From Caballeronia sp. dw_19 (lineage in GTDB: Bacteria; Pseudomonadota; Gammaproteobacteria; Burkholderiales; Burkholderiaceae), in NCBI RefSeq assembly GCF_018449515.1, contig NZ_JAAVUQ010000035.1, forward strand, positions 16,777 through 80,776: DNA of 64,000 nt. Direction: 5' to 3'. Position 1 is the first letter of the stretch. Each line of letters starts with the position of its first letter. Positions 8,469-17,751 of this stretch are shown piece after piece. The translations under genes were made by a program, and so were the position numbers. Below the pieces are notes generated by a model. That model did no database searches, was not told the DNA's origin, and saw nothing but the letters and a program-made list of their open reading frames with translations.

Positions 8469-10181
8469 ATGGTTATCGAAGCGCAATCTCCACCTGCGAC
8501 CGACGGGTTTCATCTCGTGGTCGACGCCCTCAAGCTCAACGGAATCGACACTATCTATGGCGTCGTGGGCATTCCCATCACCGACCTGGCCCGCCTCGCT
8601 CAGGCGGAAGGCATCAGGTACATCGGCTTCCGGCATGAGCAGTCGGCCGGAAACGCAGCTGCGATCTCGGGCTACCTGACGCAGAAACCGGGGATCTGCC
8701 TGACCGTTTCCGCCCCAGGTTTCCTCAACGGCATGGTGGCGCTCGCCAACGCGACCACGAACGGTTTTCCGATGATCCAGATCAGCGGATCGAGCAACCG
8801 GGCGATTGTCGATCTGCAGCAGGGCGACTACGAGGAACTCGATCAGATGAATGCCGCCAAGCCTTACGTCAAGGCGGCCTTCAGGGTGAACAAGCCCGAA
8901 GATATCGGCATCGGCGTGGCGCGGGCCATCCGCGCGGCCATATCGGGCCGTCCTGGCGGCGTCTATCTTGACTTGCCTGCGGATGTGCTCGGCGCCTCGC
9001 TCGACGCGGACACGGCTGCGCAATCGCTGATCCGCGTGGTCGATCCGGCGCCCCGGCAGATCCCGGCACCCGATTCCATTGCGCGCGCGCTCGACCTGCT
9101 CGCGAACGCACAGCACCCGCTCGTCATTCTCGGCAAGGGCGCTGCCTACGCGCAGGCTGACGACGATATCCGGTCGTTCCTCGAGACAACCGGTATTCCC
9201 TTTCTGCCGATGTCTATGGCGAAGGGGCTCCTGCGCGACGACCATCCCCAGTGCGCGGCCGCGGCGCGATCGTTCGTGCTTGCCCAGGCCGACGTCGTGA
9301 TGCTGATCGGCGCACGGCTCAATTGGCTGCTTGCCCACGGAAAAGGACCACAATGGTCACCCACCGTGCGCTACATCCAACTGGACATCTGTCCCACGGA
9401 AATAGATAGCAATCGTCCCGTTGCCGCGCCTGTCATCGGCGACATCGGCTCTGCCATGTCGGCGTTGCTGGCAGCGCTCAAGCCGGGGCAGGTTTGCGCC
9501 AGCCCCGCATGGCGCGGCGCGATCGCCGAACATAAGCAGCACAATGCCGAGCGCATGGCGGCGCACCTCGACGCCAATCCAAGCCCGATGGACTTCTACA
9601 ACTCGTTTCGGGCGATTCGCGACGTGCTCGCGAAAAGGCCGGATGTCTTCGTCGTCAATGAAGGAGCCAACACGCTCGACTTCGGCCGCAACATCATCGA
9701 TATGCACGAGCCGCGCAAGCGTCTCGACTCCGGGACATGGGGTGTGATGGGAATCGGCATGGGGTACGCCATCGGCGCCGCGATCGTCAGCGGCAAGCCC
9801 ATTGTTGCCATCGAAGGCGACAGTGCCATAGGTTTCAGCGGCATGGAACTCGAAACCATTTGCCGGTACCAGTTGCCGATCGTCGTCGTGGTCTTCAATA
9901 ACGGCGGGGTCTACCGGGGCGACGATGTCAATCGCAGCGGCCAATCGGACCCCGGGCCGACCGTCCTCATGAAGGATGCGCACTACGAAAGGCTCATCGA
10001 AGCATTCGGCGGAGCCGGCCACTACGTCAAGGATCCACAGAGCCTTTCCAAGGCGCTGACCGATGCTCTCGAGTCAGGAAAGCCGGCACTTATCAACTGT
10101 GTGATCGACCCTAAAACCGGGACCGAAAGCGGTCATCTCAAAAGTCTGAACCCGCAAAGCGCTGTCGGCGGCAGGAAGTAA
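8469..10181 (+). CDS. oxc: Oxalyl-CoA decarboxylase
   Basis: This thiamine-diphosphate enzyme removes CO2 from oxalyl-CoA, making formyl-CoA that feeds back to Frc. The 570-residue protein has the three-domain ThDP layout. The activating Glu57 is in GFRHEQSAGNAA, and the cofactor/Mg motif is IEGDSAIGFSGMELET followed by VVVVFNNGGVYRGDD. The start at 8469 follows a GAAAGG stretch; the length matches the family (about 560-570). It lies between frc and a second CoA-transferase and is probably in one operon with them. Confidence 0.95.
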   Translation: MVIEAQSPPATDGFHLVVDALKLNGIDTIYGVVGIPITDLARLAQAEGIRYIGFRHEQSAGNAAAISGYLTQKPGICLTVSAPGFLNGMVALANATTNGFPMIQISGSSNRAIVDLQQGDYEELDQMNAAKPYVKAAFRVNKPEDIGIGVARAIRAAISGRPGGVYLDLPADVLGASLDADTAAQSLIRVVDPAPRQIPAPDSIARALDLLANAQHPLVILGKGAAYAQADDDIRSFLETTGIPFLPMSMAKGLLRDDHPQCAAAARSFVLAQADVVMLIGARLNWLLAHGKGPQWSPTVRYIQLDICPTEIDSNRPVAAPVIGDIGSAMSALLAALKPGQVCASPAWRGAIAEHKQHNAERMAAHLDANPSPMDFYNSFRAIRDVLAKRPDVFVVNEGANTLDFGRNIIDMHEPRKRLDSGTWGVMGIGMGYAIGAAIVSGKPIVAIEGDSAIGFSGMELETICRYQLPIVVVVFNNGGVYRGDDVNRSGQSDPGPTVLMKDAHYERLIEAFGGAGHYVKDPQSLSKALTDALESGKPALINCVIDPKTGTESGHLKSLNPQSAVGGRK

Positions 10182-10294
10182 GGCGAACGATGCACGAGCG
10201 CCGCGATGCACTTTTTCCACGCAGGTCGCAGATACGCAGGTTGCCGGCATGAAGCCATGCGAACCCGCATCACTATTCATAGAGGTAGTCTGCA

Positions 10295-11470
10295 ATGTCA
10301 TCCACCCAAGTCGAAAGAGTTGCTGGTCCGTTTTCGGGCCTGCTCGTGATCGATATGACCCATGTTCTCAACGGTCCTTTTGGCACGACGATCCTGAGTG
10401 ATCTCGGCGCGCGCGTCATCAAGATCGAGCAACCGGGTCACGGTGACGACACCCGTACCTATGGACCCTTTGTAAAGGACCAGTCTCTCTATTTCAGTTT
10501 CGTGAATCGCGGGAAAGAAAGTGTTGTGCTCGATCTTAAAGCCGAGGGCGACCGGGAGATTTTCCTGAACATGGTCCGGCAGGCCGACGTGCTGGCCGAG
10601 AACTTTCGGCCCGGCACGATGAAGCATCTGGGCTTCTCCTACGAAGAACTCTCGGCGATCAATCCGCGGTTGATCTATGCATCGTCCTCGGGTTTTGGAC
10701 AGACCGGCCCGCTTGCGACTTTCCCGGCCTATGACACGATCATCCAGGCGATGAGCGGCATCATGGACGAGACCGGCTTTGCCGACGGTCCTCCCACTCG
10801 CGTCGGGACCTCCCTGTCGGATCTTTGCGGCGGCGTGTTCATGTTCAGCGGCATTGCGAGCGCGCTCTATGCACGGGAGAAAAGCGGCAAGGGCGCGCAT
10901 GTCGACGTGGCCATGTTCGACGCCACGCTGGCCTTCCTCGAACACGGATTCATGGCGTACGTCGCCACCGGCCATGCACCGACGAGGATCGGCAATCGGC
11001 ATCCGTACATGGCGCCGTTCGATGTCTTCGAAGCATCGGACAAGCACTTCGTCATCTGCTGCGGGAACGATCATCTGTTCGGCCGGCTGTGCAGCGCCAT
11101 TGGCCGTCCGGAACTTGCCTCCGACGCCCGCTTCATAGCGAATCAGGATCGGATGGAGCATCAAGCCGTGCTGAAGGAGGAATTGCAGGTCACGCTGAAG
11201 AAGCAGGCGGCGCAATATTGGTTGAAGGTCATCCACGAAGCAGGCGTGCCCGTTGCTCCGCTTCTGAACGTGGCCGAGGCGGCCGAACTTCCCCAGACGG
11301 CGGCCCGCAACATGCTGATCGAAGCGGGCGGGGTCCGGATGCCCGGCAATCCGGTCAAGATCAGCGGCTACGAGGATCCGAAAACGAGGGTGGGCGCGCC
11401 CACCCTCGATCAACACGGCAAAGCCGTGCGAGCCGAGTTCGCCTCGCGTATTCCCGTGGCACAGAACTAG
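10295..11470 (+). CDS. Class III CoA-transferase, probable acetyl-CoA:oxalate CoA-transferase
   Basis: The 391-residue protein is a CaiB/BaiF family member with the opening GPFSGLLVIDMTHVLNGPFG, the NF-PGTM loop and the catalytic aspartate near residue 176 (GTSLSDLCGG). In E. coli the neighbour of the frc-oxc pair, YfdE, transfers CoA from acetyl-CoA to oxalate and so primes the cycle. The same position here suggests the same role, but family III enzymes are broad and the donor cannot be read from sequence. It starts after AGAGGTAG with a 113-base gap from oxc, which may hold a secondary promoter. Confidence 0.75.
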   Translation: MSSTQVERVAGPFSGLLVIDMTHVLNGPFGTTILSDLGARVIKIEQPGHGDDTRTYGPFVKDQSLYFSFVNRGKESVVLDLKAEGDREIFLNMVRQADVLAENFRPGTMKHLGFSYEELSAINPRLIYASSSGFGQTGPLATFPAYDTIIQAMSGIMDETGFADGPPTRVGTSLSDLCGGVFMFSGIASALYAREKSGKGAHVDVAMFDATLAFLEHGFMAYVATGHAPTRIGNRHPYMAPFDVFEASDKHFVICCGNDHLFGRLCSAIGRPELASDARFIANQDRMEHQAVLKEELQVTLKKQAAQYWLKVIHEAGVPVAPLLNVAEAAELPQTAARNMLIEAGGVRMPGNPVKISGYEDPKTRVGAPTLDQHGKAVRAEFASRIPVAQN

Positions 11471-11621
11471 GCGCCGGTGGGCGCCGCGAGCGAATGGCGC
11501 GCAGGGCGCGTGTCCTTGTCATTCGCCACTGGAGCCACGCCGCGTTCCTTTACGTTTACGTAAGCCGACTTACCGACCGCGAATCGGGCTCTCCCGGGAC
11601 ACGGAAAGCATTGGACATTCT

Positions 11622-12329
11622 ATGCACGCGACGATTCAACCCCCGGCAGATCTGCCACTCGCCGTCTCGCTTCGACGTGTCGTGGTGCTTGCCGCCGTGG
11701 CTGGCTATGTGGAAGTCATCGGATTCATGGATGTCGGGGGAATCTATCCCGGCATCATGACGGGCAATACGGTTCAGCTCGGCATGACCTTTGCCAAAGC
11801 CCAGTGGGCCCGGTTTGGCCTCATCGCTTTCGCGGTCGGGCTGTTCTTCGTCGGCGGAATCATTTCCAGCCTGATCAAGAGGCACCTGCGGCGTCCCCCG
11901 CTCGAGTTGCTCGTGATGGCGGGGATCTTGTTCGTCGCCAGCGTCGTGCGCTTGCACGCGTCGGTGCGCATTCCTGTCGAGTTGCCTTTATTGGCGCTGG
12001 CGATGGCGATGCAGGGCGAGACGATCGCCACGTTCGGAGGGGTATCGCTGCAAACCATCGTCGTGACCAACAACATGGTGAAGTTCTCAGACGCACTGGT
12101 TGGCCGTTATCTGCTAGGACCCGCGGGACAGCAGTCGCTCAAGGTGCCCGAGCTTAAGGAAGTCCTGATGCCGGGACTGGCCTGGCTTAGTTACAGCGTT
12201 GGTGCGGGCGCGGGCGCTACAGCGGCCGCCTGGCTTCAACTACCCTTGCTGGTGCCGGCTGTGATGCTGGTATTTATCGTCGCAGACCTGCTGTTCACGA
12301 GGCGCGCGGCCGTTGGCATGGCACGTTGA
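11622..12329 (+). CDS. YoaK/DUF1275 family membrane protein
   Basis: The 235-residue protein has about six hydrophobic helices. It carries the family signature GYVEVIGFMDVGGIYPGIMTGN near residues 27-48 and MQGETIATFGGVSLQTIVVTNNMVKF in the middle. The family's biochemical function is unknown, although members are often found beside metabolic or redox genes. It sits 151 bases after the second CoA-transferase on the same strand and may be co-transcribed with the oxalate genes. No dedicated oxalate/formate exchanger is visible here, so a transport-linked role is possible but unproven. Confidence 0.75.
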   Translation: MHATIQPPADLPLAVSLRRVVVLAAVAGYVEVIGFMDVGGIYPGIMTGNTVQLGMTFAKAQWARFGLIAFAVGLFFVGGIISSLIKRHLRRPPLELLVMAGILFVASVVRLHASVRIPVELPLLALAMAMQGETIATFGGVSLQTIVVTNNMVKFSDALVGRYLLGPAGQQSLKVPELKEVLMPGLAWLSYSVGAGAGATAAAWLQLPLLVPAVMLVFIVADLLFTRRAAVGMAR

Positions 12330-12417
12330 AGCGCGCATGGCAGAGTCCTACGGACTTCGAGACAGACACGGGCCCTTACAGCCAGAGAGACGAGGAAACC
12401 CATACCATGCGCGGACG

Positions 12418-12567
12418 TCGGCTTCATCCATTCAATCGCTATCAAAACGCAAACACCGCAGGGTACGGTATCAAGGATGTACGGGACGACATTGGCGGAG
12501 ATAGGAGAGGGCGCCAAGGTGCTCGACTATATCGCCCTGCTTGCGGCGAAGAGAGTGCGTCGAGAAC
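12418..12567 (+). pseudogene. DUF3562-type protein, truncated by IS6 element
   Basis: One frame reads FIHSIAIKTQTPQGTVSRMY followed by TTLAEIGEGAKVLDYIALLA and AKRVRRE. This matches the DUF3562 pattern of small Burkholderiaceae proteins (T-P-V-x-V-x-x-M-Y, then A-K/R-I/V-x-D-Y-I-P-L-L, then K-R-V-R). The IS6 left end cuts it just before the usual C-terminal residues. No start codon is visible in this frame, so the 5' end may also be damaged. Confidence 0.6.
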
Positions 12568-13408
12568 GGTTCTGTCGCGATAAGGTCATCTTGATGAGCA
12601 GAGCCGAAATGACAAGGACTGCTCACCTAACCATAGAATAGAACTGCTCGGCGGCGGACGGATGGGTTCCAATCTCGGTTTTCATCTGCCCCTTCCTGAT
12701 CATATGCATTACTTCGATGCCGGACAGGATGATGCGGGCGCAACGAAAATCCTTGAAGCCCAACATCGGTCGGGTGATGCGTTTGATGGCTCGATGGTCT
12801 TGCTCGACCACGTTATTCAGGTACTTGACTTGACGGATCGTGATTGGTGTCTCCCGCTCGGCATTCACCGCGTGCAGCGCGGCCAGATTAGAGCCGCTTT
12901 TGTCGATGGTTATCGTCTCGGGTACACCGTTCTGAGCGATCGATTTTTCAAAAAAGCGCCGTGCTGCCACCTTGTCTCGCTTGGCTCTGAACAGGAAATC
13001 AATGGTTTTGCCCGCCTTGTCCACCGCCCGATAGAGGTACTTCCACTGGCCTTTGACTTTGATATACGTTTCGTCCATCCGCCAGCTCTTGCCTACCGGC
13101 TGCTTGTACTTACGGAACATCTTCTCGAACAGCGGCACCAACTTGATCACCCAGCGATGCACAGTGGAATGATCAACCTCAATACCGCGCTCGGCCATCA
13201 TTTCTTCGAGGTTACGCAAACTCAGTGAGTAGGCGACGTACCACCGCACGCACTGCACCATCACATCGAGCGGATAGTGAAGGCGCTTTAGCACTCGGGC
13301 GATGCCCACAGCAAGCGTCTTTCGCGGGGTTTTGGTCTTCTTCATTGGTCAGCCAAAGCATACTGTCAGACTCGAATACTACCTCTCCCGCCTTAACGCG
13401 ACAAAACC
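12568..13408 (-). mobile_element. IS6-family insertion sequence
   Basis: The 841-base element has ends GGTTCTGTCGCGATAAGG (left) and GGTTTTGTCGCGTTAAGG (right, read inward). It encodes a complete IS6-type transposase. The eight bases flanking the two ends (TCGAGAAC and CACCTGTT) do not match, so no target duplication remains. This fits recombination or cointegrate resolution with the second partial copy at 14174-14408. Confidence 0.85.
12623..13345 (-). CDS. IS6-family transposase
   Basis: The 240-residue protein carries the DDE signature of the IS6/IS26 family: SWRMDETYIKVKGQWKYLYR (first Asp), TITIDKSGSN (second Asp) and NNVVEQDHRAIKRITRPM (Glu). An HTH-like region (SLRNLEEMMAERGIEVDHST and VHRWV) lies near the N-terminus. 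Length is typical. IS6 enzymes make cointegrates by replicative transposition, which explains inverted or partial copies nearby. Confidence 0.9.
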   Translation of the reverse strand: MKKTKTPRKTLAVGIARVLKRLHYPLDVMVQCVRWYVAYSLSLRNLEEMMAERGIEVDHSTVHRWVIKLVPLFEKMFRKYKQPVGKSWRMDETYIKVKGQWKYLYRAVDKAGKTIDFLFRAKRDKVAARRFFEKSIAQNGVPETITIDKSGSNLAALHAVNAERETPITIRQVKYLNNVVEQDHRAIKRITRPMLGFKDFRCARIILSGIEVMHMIRKGQMKTEIGTHPSAAEQFYSMVR

Positions 13409-14092
13409 CACCTGTTCGCCCTGACCCAAGCGGTTGAGCTATTTGATGCTTATTCCAAAGCGCTACAGCGCTGAGACGTCCAACTGGAGAGCATGCTTAA
13501 GGCGTTGAGCCGGAGCGAAGCTGAACCCGGGCCGTCCAAGCGCCGCGTCGGCAAGGCTAAAAATGCCCCTAAGTTTGATGCACGCACCTATCTCTTCCGC
13601 ATCTGCGGCGTTGACCTGACCGCGATTGACGGCATCGACGTCACGACCGCACTCAAGGTAGTCGCCGAGATCGGCCCAGATCTGTCGCGCTTTCGGAACG
13701 CCAAGCACTTCGCCTCATGGCTGGGCTTGTCTCCTGGCACCAAGATCTCCGGAGGCAAGCGCCTGTCAGGGGCCACCAAGGGCAACGCTAATCGCGCTGC
13801 TCAAGCTCTGAAACTGGCTGCCGCTGCACTCCGCCCCAGTCAGTCGGCTCTGGGCGCCTACTATCGCCGAATGTGCGGGCGGTTGGACAAGGGCAAGGCC
13901 GTGACAGCGGTCGCACACAAGCTCGCCCGCCTGGTCTACGCCATGCTGACCAAAGGCACTGCCTATGTCGATCAGGGGCAGGCCTACTACGAAGAACGCT
14001 ACCAGCAGCGCGTGATCTACCACCTCAGGAGAAAAGCCGCAGCCATGGGTCTCGAACTCGTCCCAATCCAGGCACAAGGACAATCCGCTTGA
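13409..14092 (+). pseudogene. IS110-family transposase fragment
   Basis: The C-terminal Transposase_20 domain of an IS110/IS116 enzyme is readable: FDARTYLFRICGVDLTAIDG, then KHFASWLGLSPGTKISGGKR and KGNANRAAQALKLAA. The N-terminal DEDD catalytic domain is missing because the IS6 right end abuts it. A TGA near 13468 also interrupts the frame between SKALQR and DVQLES. The remainder from 13493 is open to the natural stop. It is inactive. Confidence 0.8.
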
Positions 14093-14173
14093 AAAACAAC
14101 CAATCAAATCATGTGCTTAAAATGGTTTCTTGAGAGGGGGCAGCAGCACAGCAATGCGCTGCTGCTACCCGAC

Positions 14174-14408
14174 CAAGACCATCGAGCCATCAAACGCATC
14201 ACCCGACCGATGTTGGGCTTCAAGGATTTTCGTTGCGCCCGCATCATCCTGTCCGGCATCGAAGTAATGCATATGATCAGGAAGGGGCAGATGAAAACCG
14301 AGATTGGAACCCATCCGTCCGCCGCCGAGCAGTTCTATTCTATGGTTAGGTGAGCAGTCCTTGTCATTTCGGCTCTGCTCATCAAGATGACCTTATCGCG
14401 ACAGAACC
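14174..14408 (+). mobile_element. Partial second IS6 copy, inverted
   Basis: This stretch repeats the last 58 codons of the IS6 transposase (DHRAIKRITRPMLGFKDFRC and onwards to the stop) and the adjoining terminal repeat, on the opposite strand to the complete copy at 12568. It pairs as an inverted repeat with 12568-12802. A short hairpin of GCAGCAGC/GCTGCTGC lies just upstream at about 14140-14166. The IS110 fragment is trapped between the two copies. Confidence 0.8.
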
Positions 14409-14743
14409 CGTCGCCACACCCCGCATGCCCGATAGACGTGGCCGCCCGCAGCAAGCGCGATCAGCTGTTCGCAGTCGCCAGCACTGAGCTGATTCGCGAG
14501 CCACGGTACCGACCGCCAGAGCCTCCGCGATCGTGTGCGCCGGAACGCCCCGTCCCAGGTTGAACACGAAGACCATGCCTGGACCGCTTACCGGCCCAGT
14601 ATGTCAGCACGAAGACATAGCAAAAACGACTCGTTACCCGCGCGTTCCTCCCTGTATGAGAAGCGCCGATTTCCGCGCGTCTGCAGAAAAGCCGCAGATT
14701 GCCCATAATCGCTGTCTGTCCCCGACATTCGTTGGAAAGTCCG
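14409..14743. other. Decayed region before MFS gene
   Basis: On the reverse strand a frame reads MVFVFNLGRGVPAHTIAEAL, which weakly resembles the C-terminal end of uroporphyrinogen decarboxylase-type proteins, but no upstream homology supports that. Otherwise nothing is recognised. The ribosome site GGAAAG for the next gene is at its right end. Confidence 0.35.
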
Positions 14744-15952
14744 ATGAAAACAAGCTCTGACGGATCGCGATCGCCCAGCGCGTTCCTCGCGGTCTCCCTC
14801 GCGTTCGTGATCAACATGATGGGCACGACGCTGCCGACGGCGATCTATCGCTATTACCAGTTGCAATACGGCTTTACCGCCACGGTCATCACTGTAATCT
14901 ACGCGTGCTACGCAGCCGGTGTGCTCGGCGCGCTGCTGGTCGTCGGCAACTGGTCCGATCAGCTCGGCCGCCGGCGCATGCTGCTGGTGGGACTCTGCAT
15001 GTCCGCTGCGTCCGCCATTACGTTCCTCTTGAGCCACGGTCTCGCAGGATTGATGCTGGGACGGCTGCTGTCCGGCATCTCGGCTGGCATTTTCACGGGC
15101 ACCGCCACCGTCGCGGTGATCGAGCTGGCGCCACCAGCGTGGCGTCGCCATGCGACCCTCGCGGCCACCGCGTCCAACATGCTAGGGCTCGGCTGTGGGC
15201 CGTTGTTAAGCGGCGTGCTCGTCGAACTGCTACCGTGGCCTATGCAGCTGCCTTATGCGGTCCACCTGCTGCTGGTCGCCGCGGCCATGGTCGCGGTATG
15301 GAGCGCACCGGAAACGGCGCAGAGGCCCGCACGCATCGCGCTCGGGCTACAACGAATCTCGTTGCCCGCCGAAGTGCGTGGCGTGTTCGTGCCGGCCGCG
15401 ATGGCGGGGTTTGCAGGTTTTGTCGTCGTGGGCTTCTTCGCGGCAGTGGCGCCGCAACTGATCCGCGTCGTGCTGGGCTACAAGAGCGGCATCGTGATCG
15501 GTGCGATCGTTTTCTTGCTGTTCGCCTGCTCGGCGCTCGGGCAGACATTGCAGGCAAGCATCCCCGCGCCGCGGCGGCAGCTTGCGGGTTGTATGGGACT
15601 GGTTGCGGGCCTGCTCGGCGTCGCGTTGTGCGTGCCGGAGCGCTCGCTGGGCGTGCTCCTGACCGGCACAGCACTGGCCGGGATCGGACAGGGAATCAGC
15701 TTTCGCGCGGCACTAGGCGACATCGCAGCGAAAAGTCCGCCGCACCGGCGCGCAGAGGTAACGTCGAGCTTTTTCGTGGTGCTCTATGTTGCGATTTCGC
15801 TGCCGGTGATCGGCCTTGGCCTCGTCGTTCAGCTCGCGGGCGTCGAACGTGCCACATTGATCTTTGCCGCCCTGACGATCGTGCTCGTCCTCGTCGCGCT
15901 GCTGTTGCTGCGTAGCCAGGATGCGCACATCAGAACTGCGAACTCCGCCTGA
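14744..15952 (+). CDS. MFS transporter
   Basis: The protein (about 402 aa) has some twelve hydrophobic segments and the MFS loop motif between helices 2 and 3 (GNWSDQLGRRRMLLVGL). The ATG at 14744 after GGAAAG puts the first helix (FLAVSLAFVINMMGTTLPTA) near the N-terminus; an ATG 15 codons earlier is possible. Charged residues in helix 1 are few. This favours a drug or small-metabolite exporter of the 12-helix type, but the substrate is unknown. It converges on the catabolic operon that ends at 16202. Confidence 0.75.
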   Translation: MKTSSDGSRSPSAFLAVSLAFVINMMGTTLPTAIYRYYQLQYGFTATVITVIYACYAAGVLGALLVVGNWSDQLGRRRMLLVGLCMSAASAITFLLSHGLAGLMLGRLLSGISAGIFTGTATVAVIELAPPAWRRHATLAATASNMLGLGCGPLLSGVLVELLPWPMQLPYAVHLLLVAAAMVAVWSAPETAQRPARIALGLQRISLPAEVRGVFVPAAMAGFAGFVVVGFFAAVAPQLIRVVLGYKSGIVIGAIVFLLFACSALGQTLQASIPAPRRQLAGCMGLVAGLLGVALCVPERSLGVLLTGTALAGIGQGISFRAALGDIAAKSPPHRRAEVTSSFFVVLYVAISLPVIGLGLVVQLAGVERATLIFAALTIVLVLVALLLLRSQDAHIRTANSA

Positions 15953-16201
15953 GATTCAAACGTAAGCGTCAGCCGGTGCGAGCTCAATCGGCGACACGGC
16001 CTCGTCCAGCACTGTGACACTGTTCGGCCGGTGCTGCATTCTGATGTGTGACTTCGTCCATATGCACGCCGACCAGATTCATCTTTTCGATGCCGTCGCC
16101 CTGCTCTTCCGACACGGCTCGCTGACCGCGTCAATCGCATCGTTGACGCGGCGGATCGCGAAGAACATGCGGCACGTCTATCAGCACGACTACGTGCTGC
16201 A
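15953..16201. other. Convergent intergenic region
   Basis: This lies between two convergent genes. A forward frame reading HADQIHLFDAVALLFRHGSL may be an old coding remnant but cannot be named. No strong terminator hairpin was seen. Confidence 0.35.
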
Positions 16202-17683
16202 TCAAGTGATTCCACCCATGCAAAGATATTTCAGTTCAAGATAATCATCGATCCCATACTTCGACCCTTCGCGTCCGAGCCCACTTTCCTTCACACCACC
16301 AAACGGTGCGACCTCTGTCGAAATCAACCCTTCATTGATGCCGACGATTCCGTACTCGAGCGCCTCCGCGACGCGCCAGACGCGCCCGATGTCGCGGCCA
16401 TAGAAGTACGACGCGAGGCCAAATTGTGTGTCGTTCGCAAGTTCGATCGCTTCCGACTCCGTCTTGAAGCGAAACACCAGCGCTACCGGGCCGAAGGTCT
16501 CCTCGTCGAAAATCTGCATGTCTCGCGTCGCGTTGGCGAGCACGGTTGGCTCGTAGAAGTTACCTCCGAGTGCATGCCGTGTACCACCGACGACCGCACT
16601 CGCGCCTTTCGCGAGCGCATCGGCGACGTGCTCCTCGACCTTCGCAACCGCATGGCTGTCAATCAGCGGTCCAACTGTCGTGCCGCTTTCGAGACCGTTG
16701 CCGACGGCAAGCTTGCGAACCGCCACGGCGAGCTTGTCGACAAACACCTCGTACACGCCATCCTGCACGAGCAGGCGGTTCGCACACACGCAGGTCTGGC
16801 CGGCGTTGCGGTATTTCGATGCAATCGCGCCTTGAACCGCAGCGTCGAGATCTGCGTCGTCGAACACGATGAACGGCGCATTTCCACCGAGTTCCATCGA
16901 CGCCTTCTTGATCGTCGCTGCGCATTGCGATAGCAGTTCCCGGCCCACTTCGGTCGAGCCGGTAAACGACAGCTTCCGGACAACTGGATTGCCGGTCAGC
17001 TCACCGCCGATCTCGCGCGCCGAGCCCGTGACGCAGGACACAACGCCTTTCGGGATCCCGGCGCGCTCGGCCAGCACGCACAGCGCGAGTGCCGAGAATG
17101 GCGTCTGGCTCGCCGGCTTCAGCACGATCGTGCATCCGGCCGCAAGCGCCGGACCGATCTTGCGTGTAAGCATCGCCGCTGGAAAATTCCATGGCGTAAT
17201 CGCCGCGCAGACGCCGATTGGCTGCTTGATCACAACGATCCGCTTGTCCGGTGCGTGAGCCGGGATCGTGTCGCCATAGACGCGCTTCGCCTCTTCGGCA
17301 AACCATTCGAGAAACGATGCGGCATAGCCGATCTCGCCACGGCTCTCTGCGAGCGGCTTGCCCTGCTCAACCGTCATGATCTTCGCGAGATCGTCCTGAT
17401 GTTCGATCATCAGCTCGTACCAGCGGCGCAACAACGCCGCGCGCTCCTTGCCTGTCTTCGCCCGCCACGCGGGCAGCGCGTGCGCCGCGGCGCCGATGGC
17501 GCGGCGCGTCTCTGCGGCCCCCATCTTTGGGACGGTGCCCAGGCTCGCGCCGGTCGCAGGATCAACCACGTCGATCGTCGCGCCGCTATCGGCATCGAGC
17601 CATTCGCCGTCGATCAGGCAACGGTGGCGAAAGAGTTGCGGATCGTTCAGTTGACCCGCCGGCCAGGGTTTGAAATGCGACAT
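16202..17683 (-). CDS. gabD: Succinate-semialdehyde dehydrogenase-type aldehyde dehydrogenase
   Basis: The protein (493 aa) oxidises an omega-oxo acid such as succinate semialdehyde to the diacid using NAD(P). It has the ALDH motifs ITPWNFPAAMLTRKIGPALA, FTGSTEVGR, the general-base Glu in MELGGNAPFIVFDDADLD and the nucleophilic Cys in NAGQTCVCANR. The ATG at 17683 follows GGAG and gives the usual GabD N-terminus; upstream codons to 17755 are unlikely to be used. It is the last gene of the nine-gene operon transcribed leftwards from 27685. The operon context allows a longer-chain oxo acid as substrate. Confidence 0.85.
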   Translation of the reverse strand: MSHFKPWPAGQLNDPQLFRHRCLIDGEWLDADSGATIDVVDPATGASLGTVPKMGAAETRRAIGAAAHALPAWRAKTGKERAALLRRWYELMIEHQDDLAKIMTVEQGKPLAESRGEIGYAASFLEWFAEEAKRVYGDTIPAHAPDKRIVVIKQPIGVCAAITPWNFPAAMLTRKIGPALAAGCTIVLKPASQTPFSALALCVLAERAGIPKGVVSCVTGSAREIGGELTGNPVVRKLSFTGSTEVGRELLSQCAATIKKASMELGGNAPFIVFDDADLDAAVQGAIASKYRNAGQTCVCANRLLVQDGVYEVFVDKLAVAVRKLAVGNGLESGTTVGPLIDSHAVAKVEEHVADALAKGASAVVGGTRHALGGNFYEPTVLANATRDMQIFDEETFGPVALVFRFKTESEAIELANDTQFGLASYFYGRDIGRVWRVAEALEYGIVGINEGLISTEVAPFGGVKESGLGREGSKYGIDDYLELKYLCMGGIT

Positions 17684-17751
17684 GAAAACTCCAGTTCCAG
17701 AATGAAACAATCGTGAGACGCGAGGCCACCGGAATGGCACCGACACGTCAA

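Noticed and set aside
14905..15915. 336-codon forward ORF inside the MFS gene
   Set aside because: It is an Arg-rich shadow frame; the MFS frame has the helices and loop motif.
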